Of a stretch of 64,000 bases of DNA, positions 7,714 through 17,563 are shown one piece after another. Every line of letters starts with the position of its first letter. Positions within the stretch are counted from its first letter, which is position 1. The notes beneath the pieces were generated by a model. That model was not told the origin of the DNA. It searched no databases and saw nothing but the letters and a program-made list of their open reading frames with translations. Made by a program: the position numbers and the translations under genes. This stretch comes from Sinorhizobium terangae (GTDB taxonomy: Bacteria > Pseudomonadota > Alphaproteobacteria > Rhizobiales > Rhizobiaceae). The DNA lies in NCBI RefSeq assembly GCF_009601505.1, contig NZ_WITC01000120.1:1-64000 (forward strand), in the 5' to 3' direction.

Positions 7714-10362
7714 ATGCGGACAAATACGGGCCAGACCATTCATCTGGAAGACTACCGGCCGACCGACTTCGTTCTAGAGAGAGTGGATCTGACCTTCGAG
7801 CTCGACCCGAAGGAAACAAAGGTCGAAGCGCGCCTCATTTTCCACCGGCGCGAGGGGGTAAGCCCGGCGGCGCCGCTGGTCCTCGACGGCGACGAATTGC
7901 GCATGACCGGCCTGTTGCTCGATCAGGTGGAAATACCGCCAACGCATTTTGACGCCACGGACGATACGTTGACGATCCGCGGGCTGCCGGAGACGGCCCC
8001 CTTCGAGATCACGATAACCACCCTGCTCTCGCCCGAGACCAACACCAAGCTGATGGGTCTCTACCGCACCAACAACGTCTACTGCACCCAATGCGAGGCG
8101 GAGGGGTTCCGCCGCATCACGTACTTTCCCGACCGACCCGATGTGCTCGCCGTCTACACGGTCAACATCATCGCCGACAAGGCGACGACACCGCTGCTGC
8201 TCTCTAACGGCAATCATCTCGGTGGCGCCGACATGGGCGACGGCCGTCATTTTGCGGCGTGGTTCGATCCGCACCCGAAGCCGAGCTATCTTTTCGCGCT
8301 GGTCGCTGGCGACCTCGGCGTCGTGGAAGACACGTTTACGACGGCCTCCGGCCGCACGGTCGCCCTCAGGATCTATGTCGAGCATGGCAAGGAGGCCGGT
8401 GCCTCCTATGCAATGGACGCACTGAAGCGCTCGATGAAGTGGGACGAGGAGGTTTTCGGCCGCGAATATGACCTCGACATCTTCATGATCGTCGCGGTCT
8501 CCGACTTCAACATGGGCGCCATGGAGAACAAGGGGCTCAACGTCTTCAACGACAAGTACGTGCTCGCGGACCCGGAAACAGCGACGGACGCGGACTACGC
8601 CAATATCGAAGCGATCATCGCGCACGAATATTTTCACAACTGGACCGGCAACCGCATCACCTGCCGCGACTGGTTTCAGCTCTGCCTCAAGGAAGGCCTG
8701 ACCGTCTTCCGCGACCATGAATTTTCAGCGGACATGCGTTCACGCGCCGTCAAGCGCATCGCCGAGGTACGTCACCTGAAGTCGGAGCAGTTTCCGGAGG
8801 ATGCCGGCCCCCTCGCCCATCCGGTACGCCCGACGAAATATCGTGAAATCAACAACTTCTACACGACCACTGTCTACGAAAAGGGCTCCGAGGTGACGCG
8901 GATGATCGCCACCATCCTCGGCCGCGACCTCTTCAAGAAGGGCATGGATCTCTATTTCGACCGTCACGACGGTCAGGCGGTGACGATCGAAGATTTCGTT
9001 GCCTGTTTCGAGGACGCCAGCGGGCGCAACCTCAAGCAATTTTCGCTCTGGTATCACCAGGCGGGAACGCCGCTCGTCACCGCATCGGGATCCTACGATG
9101 CCGACAAGCAGACTTTTTCGCTTTCGCTTGAGCAGACGGTGCCCCCGACGCCGGGCCAGAGCACCAAGGAGCCCATGCATATTCCGCTGCGGCTCGGACT
9201 CTTGCTTGAGGACGGCAGCGAAGCGAAAGCCGCGTCGGTTTCGGGCGCCGACATCACGGAAGATGTCATCCATCTCACCAAACGCAAGCAGACGGTTTTA
9301 TTCTCCGGCATTCCGTCGCGCCCGGTGCCGTCCTTGAACCGCGGATTCTCGGCGCCGATCAACCTCCACATCGAGCAGAGCCCCGGGGACCGCGCACTGA
9401 TCGCGCGCCACGAGATCGATCTCTTTGCCCGCTGGCAGGCACTGAACGCCATTGCGCTCGACAATCTGGTTGCCGCCACCACGCAGGCGCGCAACGGCCA
9501 ACCGGTTGTCTGCGACAACGCCCTCGTCGCCGGCCTGATTGCCGCGGCGGCGGATGACCGGCTGGAGCCGGCGTTCCGCTCGCAGGCCCTGACGCTGCCG
9601 AGTGAATCCGACATCGCCCGGGAAATCGGCAGCGACAATGACCCGGATGCCATTCACACCGGCCGTCAACAGATCCTGGCCGGTGTCGCCGCAGCCGGAC
9701 GGGATACCTTCAACCGGCTGATGGACGACATGGCAGCCCCAGGCCCATTCAGCCCGGATGCCACCAGCGCCGGACGTCGAGCGTTGCGCAACAGCGCCCT
9801 TTCCTTCCTCGTCTATGGTGACAAGGGGCCGGAAAGGGCGGCCGAGGCATTCCGTGCCGCCAACAACATGACCGATCTCAGCATCGCGCTGACGTTGCTG
9901 GCACATCGTTTCCCGGATGCGAAAGAGACGGCCGAGGCCCTCGCTCATTTCAAACAACGTTTTGCGGACAACGCCCTCGTCATCGACAAATGGTTTGCGA
10001 TCCAGGCGACGGTTCCCGGCCCCAGGACCCTCGATCGCGTCAAGACGCTGATGTCCGATCCGCTCTTCAACGGCAACAATCCAAACCGTGTCCGCTCGCT
10101 GGTCGGAACGTTCGCCTTCTCCAACCCGACCGGGTTCAATCGGGCCGATGGCGAAGGCTATCGCTTCCTTGCCCGACAGATTCTCGACATTGATCCGCGC
10201 AATCCGCAGCTCGCGGCGCGCATTCTGACGTCGATGCGCTCCTGGCGTTCGCTGGAGAAAGTCCGATCGGATCATGCCCGCAACGCGCTTGCGGAGATCG
10301 CCGGCGCGGCCAACCTGTCCGCAGATGTCAGCGATATCGTCGACCGCATGCTGGAGGCCTGA
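7714..10362 (+). CDS. pepN: Aminopeptidase N (M1 zinc metallopeptidase)
   Basis: An 882-aa cytoplasmic M1 peptidase that removes N-terminal residues from peptides. The exopeptidase motif GAMEN is at residues 268-272. The zinc site is HEYFH (304-308) with the third ligand Glu327 in LKEGLTVF, giving the HEXXH-18-E spacing. The C-terminal half fits the alpha-helical domain of gammaproteobacterial-type PepN (DUF3458 type), and total length is normal. No signal peptide is seen. It stands alone, followed by a RIME-like element and the PleC-like kinase. Confidence 0.97.
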   Translation: MRTNTGQTIHLEDYRPTDFVLERVDLTFELDPKETKVEARLIFHRREGVSPAAPLVLDGDELRMTGLLLDQVEIPPTHFDATDDTLTIRGLPETAPFEITITTLLSPETNTKLMGLYRTNNVYCTQCEAEGFRRITYFPDRPDVLAVYTVNIIADKATTPLLLSNGNHLGGADMGDGRHFAAWFDPHPKPSYLFALVAGDLGVVEDTFTTASGRTVALRIYVEHGKEAGASYAMDALKRSMKWDEEVFGREYDLDIFMIVAVSDFNMGAMENKGLNVFNDKYVLADPETATDADYANIEAIIAHEYFHNWTGNRITCRDWFQLCLKEGLTVFRDHEFSADMRSRAVKRIAEVRHLKSEQFPEDAGPLAHPVRPTKYREINNFYTTTVYEKGSEVTRMIATILGRDLFKKGMDLYFDRHDGQAVTIEDFVACFEDASGRNLKQFSLWYHQAGTPLVTASGSYDADKQTFSLSLEQTVPPTPGQSTKEPMHIPLRLGLLLEDGSEAKAASVSGADITEDVIHLTKRKQTVLFSGIPSRPVPSLNRGFSAPINLHIEQSPGDRALIARHEIDLFARWQALNAIALDNLVAATTQARNGQPVVCDNALVAGLIAAAADDRLEPAFRSQALTLPSESDIAREIGSDNDPDAIHTGRQQILAGVAAAGRDTFNRLMDDMAAPGPFSPDATSAGRRALRNSALSFLVYGDKGPERAAEAFRAANNMTDLSIALTLLAHRFPDAKETAEALAHFKQRFADNALVIDKWFAIQATVPGPRTLDRVKTLMSDPLFNGNNPNRVRSLVGTFAFSNPTGFNRADGEGYRFLARQILDIDPRNPQLAARILTSMRSWRSLEKVRSDHARNALAEIAGAANLSADVSDIVDRMLEA

Positions 10363-10408
10363 CGGCTCTCGTGCACAGCGATCACGGCAGCATTGGCTCG
10401 AATCGGGC

Positions 10409-10505
10409 TACTGCATGATTCCTTAAATCGAAATCGATTTAAGGAATCAGCAGCTCAAAGGGCTGCAGCGACCTGTGCGCGTCCGATTGGACGGGCGGCG
10501 CCGTA
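10409..10505. repeat. RIME-like intergenic palindromic element, copy 2
   Basis: The first palindrome (10417-10448) is perfect, GATTCCTTAAATCGA with its complement separated by AA. The second uses GCGCGTCCGATTGGACG-type arms and is degenerate. It lies in the inverse orientation to copy 1 and sits 50 bp after the pepN stop, so its hairpin could also stabilise or end that transcript. Confidence 0.72.
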
Positions 10506-10606
10506 ATGCCGCCATGAACGATTCCAATGAACTAAAGCTCATCTGACAGAAAGAGCCGAAGCCGCAACGGTAATCCGGCCTGTGATTTTCCAACGATGAG
10601 AATTGG

Positions 10607-10621
10607 TTAAGAAATCTTTAC
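10607..10621. promoter_or_regulatory. Near-match to a CtrA-type box upstream of the PleC-like kinase
   Basis: TTAA-GAAATCT-TTAC differs by one base from the alphaproteobacterial CtrA consensus TTAA-N7-TTAA and lies about 190 bp before the kinase start. Several one-mismatch matches are expected by chance in 64 kb, so this is weak on its own. Confidence 0.25.
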
Positions 10622-10799
10622 CATTCCCTCTGGACAAGGCGAATCGCCCTGTGATTCATTGAGTCAGATTCGGGCGAGCGGCGCGCCGAATCACTGAGGC
10701 AACCATTCCCCAGCCAAACGCTGGGACGGCTCAATGTCTCAGATCTAGAGGATCAGGCGTCTTCGGCACATTCATTGGGAATGCCGGGCGCTTTCGAGG

Positions 10800-13142
10800 A
10801 TGACAAGATTGGGAAAGATGGCGGACGCGCGACGGGGAAGCGCAGCCGACGGGCGGTTGCGACTCAAGTTTCCGGGCCTTTCCAGCCTGGAGCGGGAGTT
10901 CATCGAGCAGGCAAAGCTGTTTGCCGAGCCCGCATCGCAGCGGCTCGCAAGCGCCGAGCCTATTCTCAAGCGATCCATTCCCGTCCTGATCATCGCTTTC
11001 CTGGTCATCGTGGCTATTTCCCGCATGTCAGGCATCATGGGCGAACACGCCCGGATGGAGGGCAGTTCCCGGCAGGCCGTCGGCCTCGCGGCGGCCGCGG
11101 CTGCCGCCGCCTTCCACGCCGATGGCGCGACACTTTTTGCCGACGGCCGGCGATGGGACGCCGAACAGCGGCTCGGCGAATATCTTCCTGCGGACACGCT
11201 CGACGGCGGCATGTTCCTGCTGACGGTTCGCAAGGACGGACGGATATTCGCAAGCACGCCCGAAGGGGTGCATTTCATCGGACGCACGCTGGCATCGATC
11301 GCTCCGGACCTCGCCTCGTTGCAGTATTACGGCGAGGGATCGAGCGTGATGGAGACGTCAATCGGCGATGTCGCCCACCTCGTTGCCTTGACGCAGCTTC
11401 CGGAAGCCGCTGGCGTCATTCTGGCGGCAATACCGATCGCCGAACTCGAAACGGCGTGGCGCGACGAAGTTTCGCTCAATGTCACCCTGTTTGCAGGCAT
11501 CTCGGCGATCCTGCTCGTCGTGCTCTATGCCTATTACATTCAGGCAAAGCGCGCGCGCGATGCCGATGCGGTGTTCGCCGAATCGAACCTGCGCGTTGAA
11601 ACCGCGCTCTCGCGCGGTCGCTGCGGCCTGTGGGATTTCGACCTCGCCAACCGGCGCCTTTTCTGGTCGCGGTCGATGTACGAGATGCTGGGCATGCCAG
11701 GCGACAGCAGCGTGCTGTCCTTCGGCGACGCTGCGCGGCTGATGCATCCGGAAGATCGTGGCATCTACAGCGTGGCGCGGGCGATCGCGCGGGATAACGC
11801 GCGCCAGATCGACCAAGTGTTTCGCATGCGCCATGCCGACGGCCATTACGTGTGGCTGCGCGCGCGTGCCCAGGTCATCCGCACCGTCTCGGGGCGCACC
11901 CACCTGATCGGCATCGCCATGGACGTCACCGAGCAACACCGCCTTGCCCAGCGCTATGCGGAAGCGGATCAGCGTCTGGCCGACGCCATCGAGTGCACGT
12001 CGGAGGCTTTCGTGCTCTGGGACAAGCACGACCGCCTCGTCATGTGCAACACCCATTATCAAGAGGCCTATCAATTGCCGGATCACGTGCTCGTGCCCGG
12101 CACCGAGCGAACAGTCGTCTATGCCGCCGCGGCACGGCCGGTCGTCGAGCGGCGGGTGGCCGATCCGGATCGCAGCAATCACTCGCAGACAAGCGAGGTG
12201 CAGCTTGCCGACGAGCGGTGGCTTCAGATCAATGAACGCCGCACGCGCGATGGCGGTCTGGTTTCTGTCGGCACCGACATCACGCTGCTCAAGCGCCACC
12301 AGGTGCGCCTGCGCGAATCCGAACGCCGGCTTATGGCAACGATCGGCGACCTTTCGGCATCACGCATCACGCTGGAACAGCAGAAGGCCGAGCTTTCTGT
12401 CGCCAACGCCAACTATCAGGCGGAGAAGGAGCGTGCGGAAGCCGCGAACCGGGCCAAGTCCGAATTTCTGGCGAACATGTCGCATGAATTGCGCACGCCG
12501 CTGAACGCCATTCTCGGCTTTTCGGAGATCCTTCAAAACCAGATGTTCGGTCCGCTCGGATCCGAGAAATATCACGAGTATTCGCGCGACATCTTCGAAA
12601 GCGGCAAACACCTGCTCAACGTCATCAACGACATCCTCGACATGTCAAAGATCGAGGCAGGCCACATGCGCATCACGCGCGAGACGATCGATCTCGCTCC
12701 ACTGATCGAAGAGACGCTTCGCTTCACCACCATTCCAGCCGAGCAGAAGAACATCCGCGTCGTTCAGCAAATTTCCTCAGGCCTGACCATGGTCGCCGAC
12801 CGCCGTGCGATGAAACAGGTGCTGCTGAACCTGCTTTCGAACGCCGTTAAATTCACCAATGAAGGGGGCCGGATCTCGCTAAGGGCCCGCAAGGTCACCG
12901 GGGCAGTCACGCTGACCATCGCCGATTCCGGCATCGGTATTCCGAAGGATGCATTGCAGAAGATTGGCCAGCCGTTCGAGCAGGTGCAGAGCCAGTACGC
13001 CAAGAGCAAGGGCGGTTCAGGCCTCGGGCTTGCGATTTCCCGCTCGCTGACGCGCCTTCACGGTGGAACGATGAAGATCCACTCCGCCGAAAACGTCGGC
13101 ACGATCATATCCGTGCGCATTCCCGACCGCGTCGGCGTCTGA
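10800..13142 (+). CDS. pleC: PAS-containing sensor histidine kinase, PleC-like
   Basis: A 780-aa membrane kinase. Transmembrane segments at about 59-78 and 225-247 flank a periplasmic sensor region. Two PAS domains follow (near 262-380 and 391-520), then a coiled linker, a HisKA domain with phospho-acceptor His562 in FLANMSHELRTPLNAILGF, and a HATPase with N box LLNLLSNAVKF (about 675), G1 DSGIGIP (about 709) and G2 GGSGLGLAIS (about 738). The HisKA motif and length fit the PleC/DivJ/PdhS group that acts on DivK. My memory of S. meliloti places its PleC beside glnE, as here. A second start at 10818 is possible. The kinase call is firm and the pleC name is an inference. Confidence 0.75.
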   Translation: MTRLGKMADARRGSAADGRLRLKFPGLSSLEREFIEQAKLFAEPASQRLASAEPILKRSIPVLIIAFLVIVAISRMSGIMGEHARMEGSSRQAVGLAAAAAAAAFHADGATLFADGRRWDAEQRLGEYLPADTLDGGMFLLTVRKDGRIFASTPEGVHFIGRTLASIAPDLASLQYYGEGSSVMETSIGDVAHLVALTQLPEAAGVILAAIPIAELETAWRDEVSLNVTLFAGISAILLVVLYAYYIQAKRARDADAVFAESNLRVETALSRGRCGLWDFDLANRRLFWSRSMYEMLGMPGDSSVLSFGDAARLMHPEDRGIYSVARAIARDNARQIDQVFRMRHADGHYVWLRARAQVIRTVSGRTHLIGIAMDVTEQHRLAQRYAEADQRLADAIECTSEAFVLWDKHDRLVMCNTHYQEAYQLPDHVLVPGTERTVVYAAAARPVVERRVADPDRSNHSQTSEVQLADERWLQINERRTRDGGLVSVGTDITLLKRHQVRLRESERRLMATIGDLSASRITLEQQKAELSVANANYQAEKERAEAANRAKSEFLANMSHELRTPLNAILGFSEILQNQMFGPLGSEKYHEYSRDIFESGKHLLNVINDILDMSKIEAGHMRITRETIDLAPLIEETLRFTTIPAEQKNIRVVQQISSGLTMVADRRAMKQVLLNLLSNAVKFTNEGGRISLRARKVTGAVTLTIADSGIGIPKDALQKIGQPFEQVQSQYAKSKGGSGLGLAISRSLTRLHGGTMKIHSAENVGTIISVRIPDRVGV

Positions 13143-13166
13143 AACAACGCGACGACGCATTGCCGT

Positions 13167-16130
13167 TCACTGAACGACGACGGATTGGAAAATCCCACGG
13201 ACCGCTTTCGAGAGGCTTCGGATATCCGCCTCGAGGTGCTTCAGGTCCGGATAGTCCCCTGCCCCGCAAACGAGATCGACCAGGCCAGCGGGGGCATCCT
13301 TCGGGTCGAAATCCCCGTCGATGCAGAGGCGCACGATCTGCGAGACTTCGGTGAAAAGCGTCAACGCGTCGACGGCTACATCCAGATCGTTCGCATCCAT
13401 CATGGCCGCGCCGAGGCTCTTCAACGCTTCAAGCGTGTGCGTGCCCGCCGGCGGCGGCGTCACGCCTTTTGCCGGCGCAATCAGGGCGAGGTATTGCGCG
13501 ATGAACTCGATATCGACAAGGCCGCCGGGAATGAGTTTGAAATCCCAGATGTCGTTCGGCGGCTTCTCCTTGTCGATCAGGTCGCGCATCTCCTCCACGT
13601 CCTTGCGGACCTTCCCGATGTCACGCTTTTGAGAAAGGACCTCGCCGAAAATCGCTTCCGCCTCGCTGATCAGGCTTTCATCGCCGCAGATACAGCGTGC
13701 GCGCGTCAGCGCCAGGTGTTCCCAGGTCCAGGCCTCTCCACGCTGGTATTTGGCGAAGGCCGTGATGCGGGTCGCCACGGGCCCCTTGTTCCCCGACGGC
13801 CGCAGCCTCATGTCGACATCGTAAAGAATGCCCTCGGCGGTCGGTGCGGAAAGCGCCGCGATCAGCCGCTGCGTCAGCCGGGTGAAATAGCGCACGTGAT
13901 CGAGCGGCTTGGCGCCGTCGGACTGCCCCGCGTCGCCGTCATAGTCGTAGAGCAGGATGAGATCGACGTCGGAGCCGGCCGTCAACTCGTGGCTGCCGAG
14001 CTTGCCCATGCCGACGACGGCGACCCTGCCCCCGGGAAAGCGTCCATGCGCCGCGCGGACTTCCTCCATCACCGCGTCGAGCGCCGCGGCGATGATGAGG
14101 TCGGCTAGATCGGTGAAAGCGCGCCCTGCCTGGATGCCGGAAATGGCACCGGTCAATAGCCTTATGCCAATCAGGAAACGCTGTTCGGCGGCGATGATGC
14201 GCAGGCGGTCCAGCACCTCCTCGTAGTGACGGCCGCCAGCAACGAAATTTGCGATCCTCGGTGCGAGATATTCCCGTGTCGGCAGCTCCGCGAGCAGCCC
14301 CGGATCCAGCATGCCGTCGAAGACATGAGGTCTTGCGGCGATGATGTCCGCCAGCCGAGGGGCAGACGACATGATGTTGACGATCAGCGACAGGAGCCTC
14401 GGATTGTTGCCGAGCAGCGAAAAGAGCTGGATACCTGCCGGCAGACCGGAAATGAAATGGTCGAACCGCAGCAGTGCCTCGTCAGCCCGCCTGCTTTCGC
14501 CGAATACACGCAGGAGCTCCGGCGTCAGCTCGGTCAGCCGCTCGCGCGCTTCCACCGACTGCGTTGCCCGATAGCGCCCGTAGTGCCACGTGCGAATCGT
14601 CCTCGCTATGTCGGACGGGCGCTGGAAGCCGAGCCTTTTGAGGGTCTCCAGCGTGTCCGGGTCGTCCTGTTGTCCGGTGAAGACCAGATTTCCGGTCTCG
14701 GTCGAAAGCTTTGCCTCCTGCTCGAACAACTGCGCATAACGTCGCTCAACCGTCCGCAACACGCGCGACAGCTCCGTTGAGAAGGAAGCGGTATCCTCGA
14801 AGCCGAGCATGTAGGCAATCCGCTTGAGATCTGCCTCCGTTTCCGGCAGGACGTGCGTCTGTTCATCGCGCACCATCTGGATCCGGTGCTCGACGTTGCG
14901 CAGGAACCAATAGGCATCGACGAGCTCATCGGCGGTCGACTGATCGATCCATCCGGCCTTCACCAGTGCTTGCAGCATCGGCTCCGTTGCGCGCAACCGA
15001 AGCTCGGGCATGCGGCCGCCGGCGATCAATTGCTGCGTCTGGACGAAAAACTCGATCTCGCGGATGCCGCCGCGACCGAGCTTGATGTTGTGGCCCTTGA
15101 CGGCGATTTCGCCATGTCCCTTGTGCGCGTGGATCTGTCGCTTGATCGAATGAATGTCGGCAATGGCCGCATAGTCGAGGTATTTGCGGAAAACGAACGG
15201 TGTCAGCTCCCGCAGGAAACGCTCGCCGGCCTCCAGGTCGCCGGCAACCGGTCGCGCCTTGATGAAGGCGGCACGCTCCCAGTTCTGCCCCCTGCTCTCG
15301 TAGTAGAGCATCGCCGCTTCGATCGAGATCGCGAGCGGCGTCGAGCCCGGATCGGGGCGCAGGCGCAGATCCGTGCGGAAGACATAACCGTCGCCCGTCC
15401 GTTCCTGCAGGATGCGAATCAAGCGCCTCAGCAGACGCGCGAAGATTTCCGAAGCGTCGTCCCGGTCGACAATGATGCCGGACTGCGGATCATAGAAGAT
15501 GACGAGGTCAATGTCGGAGGAATAGTTGAGTTCGCAAGCACCGAGCTTCCCCATCCCCAGAACGACAACCCCTGAGCCGACGCTCGGCTCCGACGCGTCT
15601 TTTAGTTTGAGCTTGCCGCTTTCATGGGCGCCAAGGAGCAGGTGATCGATCGCGGCGGCGACGGCGGCAGACGCGAAATCGCTTAGCCAGCGCGTGGTTT
15701 CCCGACCGTCGAAAAGCCGCGACAGATCCGCCAGTGCGACGGCGAAGGCCATTTCGCGCTTTGCCCTGCGCAGCCTGGACATGATTTCCCCATCCGGCAG
15801 GGCAGCGGTCGTCGGCTCGGGTTGCCCGGCTGACCGGGCTGCCTCGATCCGGCGCTTCAGGAATTCGGACAGAGGCGTGGCGAGCAGATCTTCGAGAATC
15901 GCCGGATGGCTGCCAGTCGTGTCCCTTAAAAACGGCGAGAGCGCGAGCGCCGAGACGACGAAGTCCTTGAGCGGCCCATTGGACGCCAGCAAATCGGCGA
16001 TGCGATCGTGTCCTTTGGCGACATCCTTCAAAACGGACAAGGCGGCCTTTGCATCCGCCTGGCTTGTCGGACGGATCGGAACCACTTCGATATCGGCCAG
16101 ACGCCGCTCGTCCGTTTCCAGCATCAACAC
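13167..16130 (-). CDS. glnE: Bifunctional glutamine synthetase adenylyltransferase/adenylyl-removing enzyme
   Basis: A 987-aa cytoplasmic enzyme that adenylylates and deadenylylates glutamine synthetase in response to PII. Two nucleotidyltransferase modules are visible: the adenylyl-removing half with YSSDIDLVIFYD (near 205) and the adenylylating half with TAGSDVDLILLYDYD (near 720). Each is followed by its helical PII-uridylyltransferase-like region. Length is normal for alphaproteobacteria. It converges with the PleC-like kinase, with only 24 bp between stops, and lies just downstream of the two-component pair on the same strand. That pair could share its transcript. Confidence 0.97.
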   Translation of the reverse strand: MLMLETDERRLADIEVVPIRPTSQADAKAALSVLKDVAKGHDRIADLLASNGPLKDFVVSALALSPFLRDTTGSHPAILEDLLATPLSEFLKRRIEAARSAGQPEPTTAALPDGEIMSRLRRAKREMAFAVALADLSRLFDGRETTRWLSDFASAAVAAAIDHLLLGAHESGKLKLKDASEPSVGSGVVVLGMGKLGACELNYSSDIDLVIFYDPQSGIIVDRDDASEIFARLLRRLIRILQERTGDGYVFRTDLRLRPDPGSTPLAISIEAAMLYYESRGQNWERAAFIKARPVAGDLEAGERFLRELTPFVFRKYLDYAAIADIHSIKRQIHAHKGHGEIAVKGHNIKLGRGGIREIEFFVQTQQLIAGGRMPELRLRATEPMLQALVKAGWIDQSTADELVDAYWFLRNVEHRIQMVRDEQTHVLPETEADLKRIAYMLGFEDTASFSTELSRVLRTVERRYAQLFEQEAKLSTETGNLVFTGQQDDPDTLETLKRLGFQRPSDIARTIRTWHYGRYRATQSVEARERLTELTPELLRVFGESRRADEALLRFDHFISGLPAGIQLFSLLGNNPRLLSLIVNIMSSAPRLADIIAARPHVFDGMLDPGLLAELPTREYLAPRIANFVAGGRHYEEVLDRLRIIAAEQRFLIGIRLLTGAISGIQAGRAFTDLADLIIAAALDAVMEEVRAAHGRFPGGRVAVVGMGKLGSHELTAGSDVDLILLYDYDGDAGQSDGAKPLDHVRYFTRLTQRLIAALSAPTAEGILYDVDMRLRPSGNKGPVATRITAFAKYQRGEAWTWEHLALTRARCICGDESLISEAEAIFGEVLSQKRDIGKVRKDVEEMRDLIDKEKPPNDIWDFKLIPGGLVDIEFIAQYLALIAPAKGVTPPPAGTHTLEALKSLGAAMMDANDLDVAVDALTLFTEVSQIVRLCIDGDFDPKDAPAGLVDLVCGAGDYPDLKHLEADIRSLSKAVRGIFQSVVVQ

Positions 16131-16156
16131 CTCCTCCCGATCTCATGACCGGTCTA

Positions 16157-17563
16157 TCAGGTTGTACGAGCCGGGAAAACCATGCGCACCGTCAATCCTT
16201 TGCCATCCTCGGTGTTCGGCTCGGTCGCACTGAGCGTGAGCGAGCCTCGATGCATCTCCATCACTGCCTCGACAAGCGAGAGACCAAGACCGGTCCCGGG
16301 CTTCGAGCGGCTTTCATCCAGACGGACAAAGCGCTTCAGCACTTCGCGATACATGTCTTCGGGGATGCCGGGGCCGTGATCGGCGACCGTCAGCACCGCC
16401 TCATTGCCGCTCTTCGTCATCGCCACCCGGATCAGAGGATTTGCTGCTCCCTCGGCATATTTGATCGCATTGTCCATCAGGTTTCCCAGCGCCTGTCCGA
16501 TCAACTCGCGATTGCCCGAGATCACGACGCCCGGCAGGATATCCGCTTCCAGCTTCAAGGCATTGTCTTCAGCCGCCGGTTCGTAAAGCTCGACCCAATC
16601 GGCGACGATCTGGGAGAGGTCGACATCGCTCATTTCGGCGACGGCGGAACCCGCCTCGACCCGGGAGATCATCAGCAACGCGTTGAACGTACGGATCAAC
16701 TGGTCCGACTCGGCGATGATTTCCTCAAGCGCGCCACTTTGGCCACTGTCCCCCTTGCTGGAGAGTGCAGCTTCGGCCTTGTTGCGCAAGCGCGTCAGCG
16801 GAGTCTTGAGATCGTGCGCAATGTTATCGGAGACCTGTCTCAGCCCTTCGTTGAGCTTCTCAATCCGCCCGAGCATCGCGTTGAGCGATTCCGACAGCCG
16901 GTCGAACTCGTCGCCCGAACCGCTCGTCGGCAGACGCTGCGAGAGATCGCCCGCCATGATCTTCGTGCTGGCCTCGGACATTCGGTCGATACGCTTCAGC
17001 GCGTTGCGGCCAATGCCGAACCAGATGACGAGGGCACCGAGCCCCATCACGCCAAGGGCGACGACCAAGGCCTGTCGCACGAGCACGCGAAACTTCTCCG
17101 GCTCCTGAAGGTCGTGACCGACGAGAATCCTGAGACCGTTGTCAAGCAGCAGAACCTGGGCAAGCGCCACGTGGCTCTCCCCGCGGCTTTCGTCGGCGAA
17201 CCGCCGGTAACGAAACGGCTCCGACTTCCAGCCTTCGTCGTCGAGCAGGCCCGGCTGCAGACCAGCCACGTTGCCGGCGAGGATTTCTCCGCTCGGGCCG
17301 GCGATCACATAAAGATTTGCGCCCGGCTGGCGTGCACGCCGTTCGAGCGAGCGAAGCAGGCCATTCATGCCGGCGCGCTCATAGACGGCTTCGATCTGAC
17401 CCACTTCGGCGGCGATGGCATCGCGCGTCTGCTGCTCCAGCAGGCGCTCGGACATACCTGTCACGTAGAAGACGAGGAAGACCGCGCAGAGGGAAAAGAG
17501 AACAAGGTAGAGTGCGGAGAGCCGGACTGCCGTCGTTCTGAACAGAACCCTGAGTTTGCTCAT
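16157..17563 (-). CDS. Sensor histidine kinase of an OmpR-type pair
   Basis: A 468-aa membrane kinase. One transmembrane segment is at about 15-35, a periplasmic loop follows, and a second segment is near 160-180. Then come a HAMP region (RIDRMSEASTKIMAGDLSQR), HisKA with the phospho-His in DNIAHDLKTPLTRLRNK, and a HATPase with NLMDNAIKYA, DHGPGIP and GTGLGLSLVEAV. Its start overlaps the response regulator stop by 4 bp, so translation is coupled. The signal is unknown. Position between degP and glnE suggests an envelope or nitrogen-linked input, but that is only neighbourhood. Confidence 0.9.
   Translation of the reverse strand: MSKLRVLFRTTAVRLSALYLVLFSLCAVFLVFYVTGMSERLLEQQTRDAIAAEVGQIEAVYERAGMNGLLRSLERRARQPGANLYVIAGPSGEILAGNVAGLQPGLLDDEGWKSEPFRYRRFADESRGESHVALAQVLLLDNGLRILVGHDLQEPEKFRVLVRQALVVALGVMGLGALVIWFGIGRNALKRIDRMSEASTKIMAGDLSQRLPTSGSGDEFDRLSESLNAMLGRIEKLNEGLRQVSDNIAHDLKTPLTRLRNKAEAALSSKGDSGQSGALEEIIAESDQLIRTFNALLMISRVEAGSAVAEMSDVDLSQIVADWVELYEPAAEDNALKLEADILPGVVISGNRELIGQALGNLMDNAIKYAEGAANPLIRVAMTKSGNEAVLTVADHGPGIPEDMYREVLKRFVRLDESRSKPGTGLGLSLVEAVMEMHRGSLTLSATEPNTEDGKGLTVRMVFPARTT

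Noticed and set aside
7379-7819. Minus-strand 146-codon frame overlapping the pepN start
   Set aside because: It would cover the pepN promoter and start. Composition is unlike the neighbouring genes.
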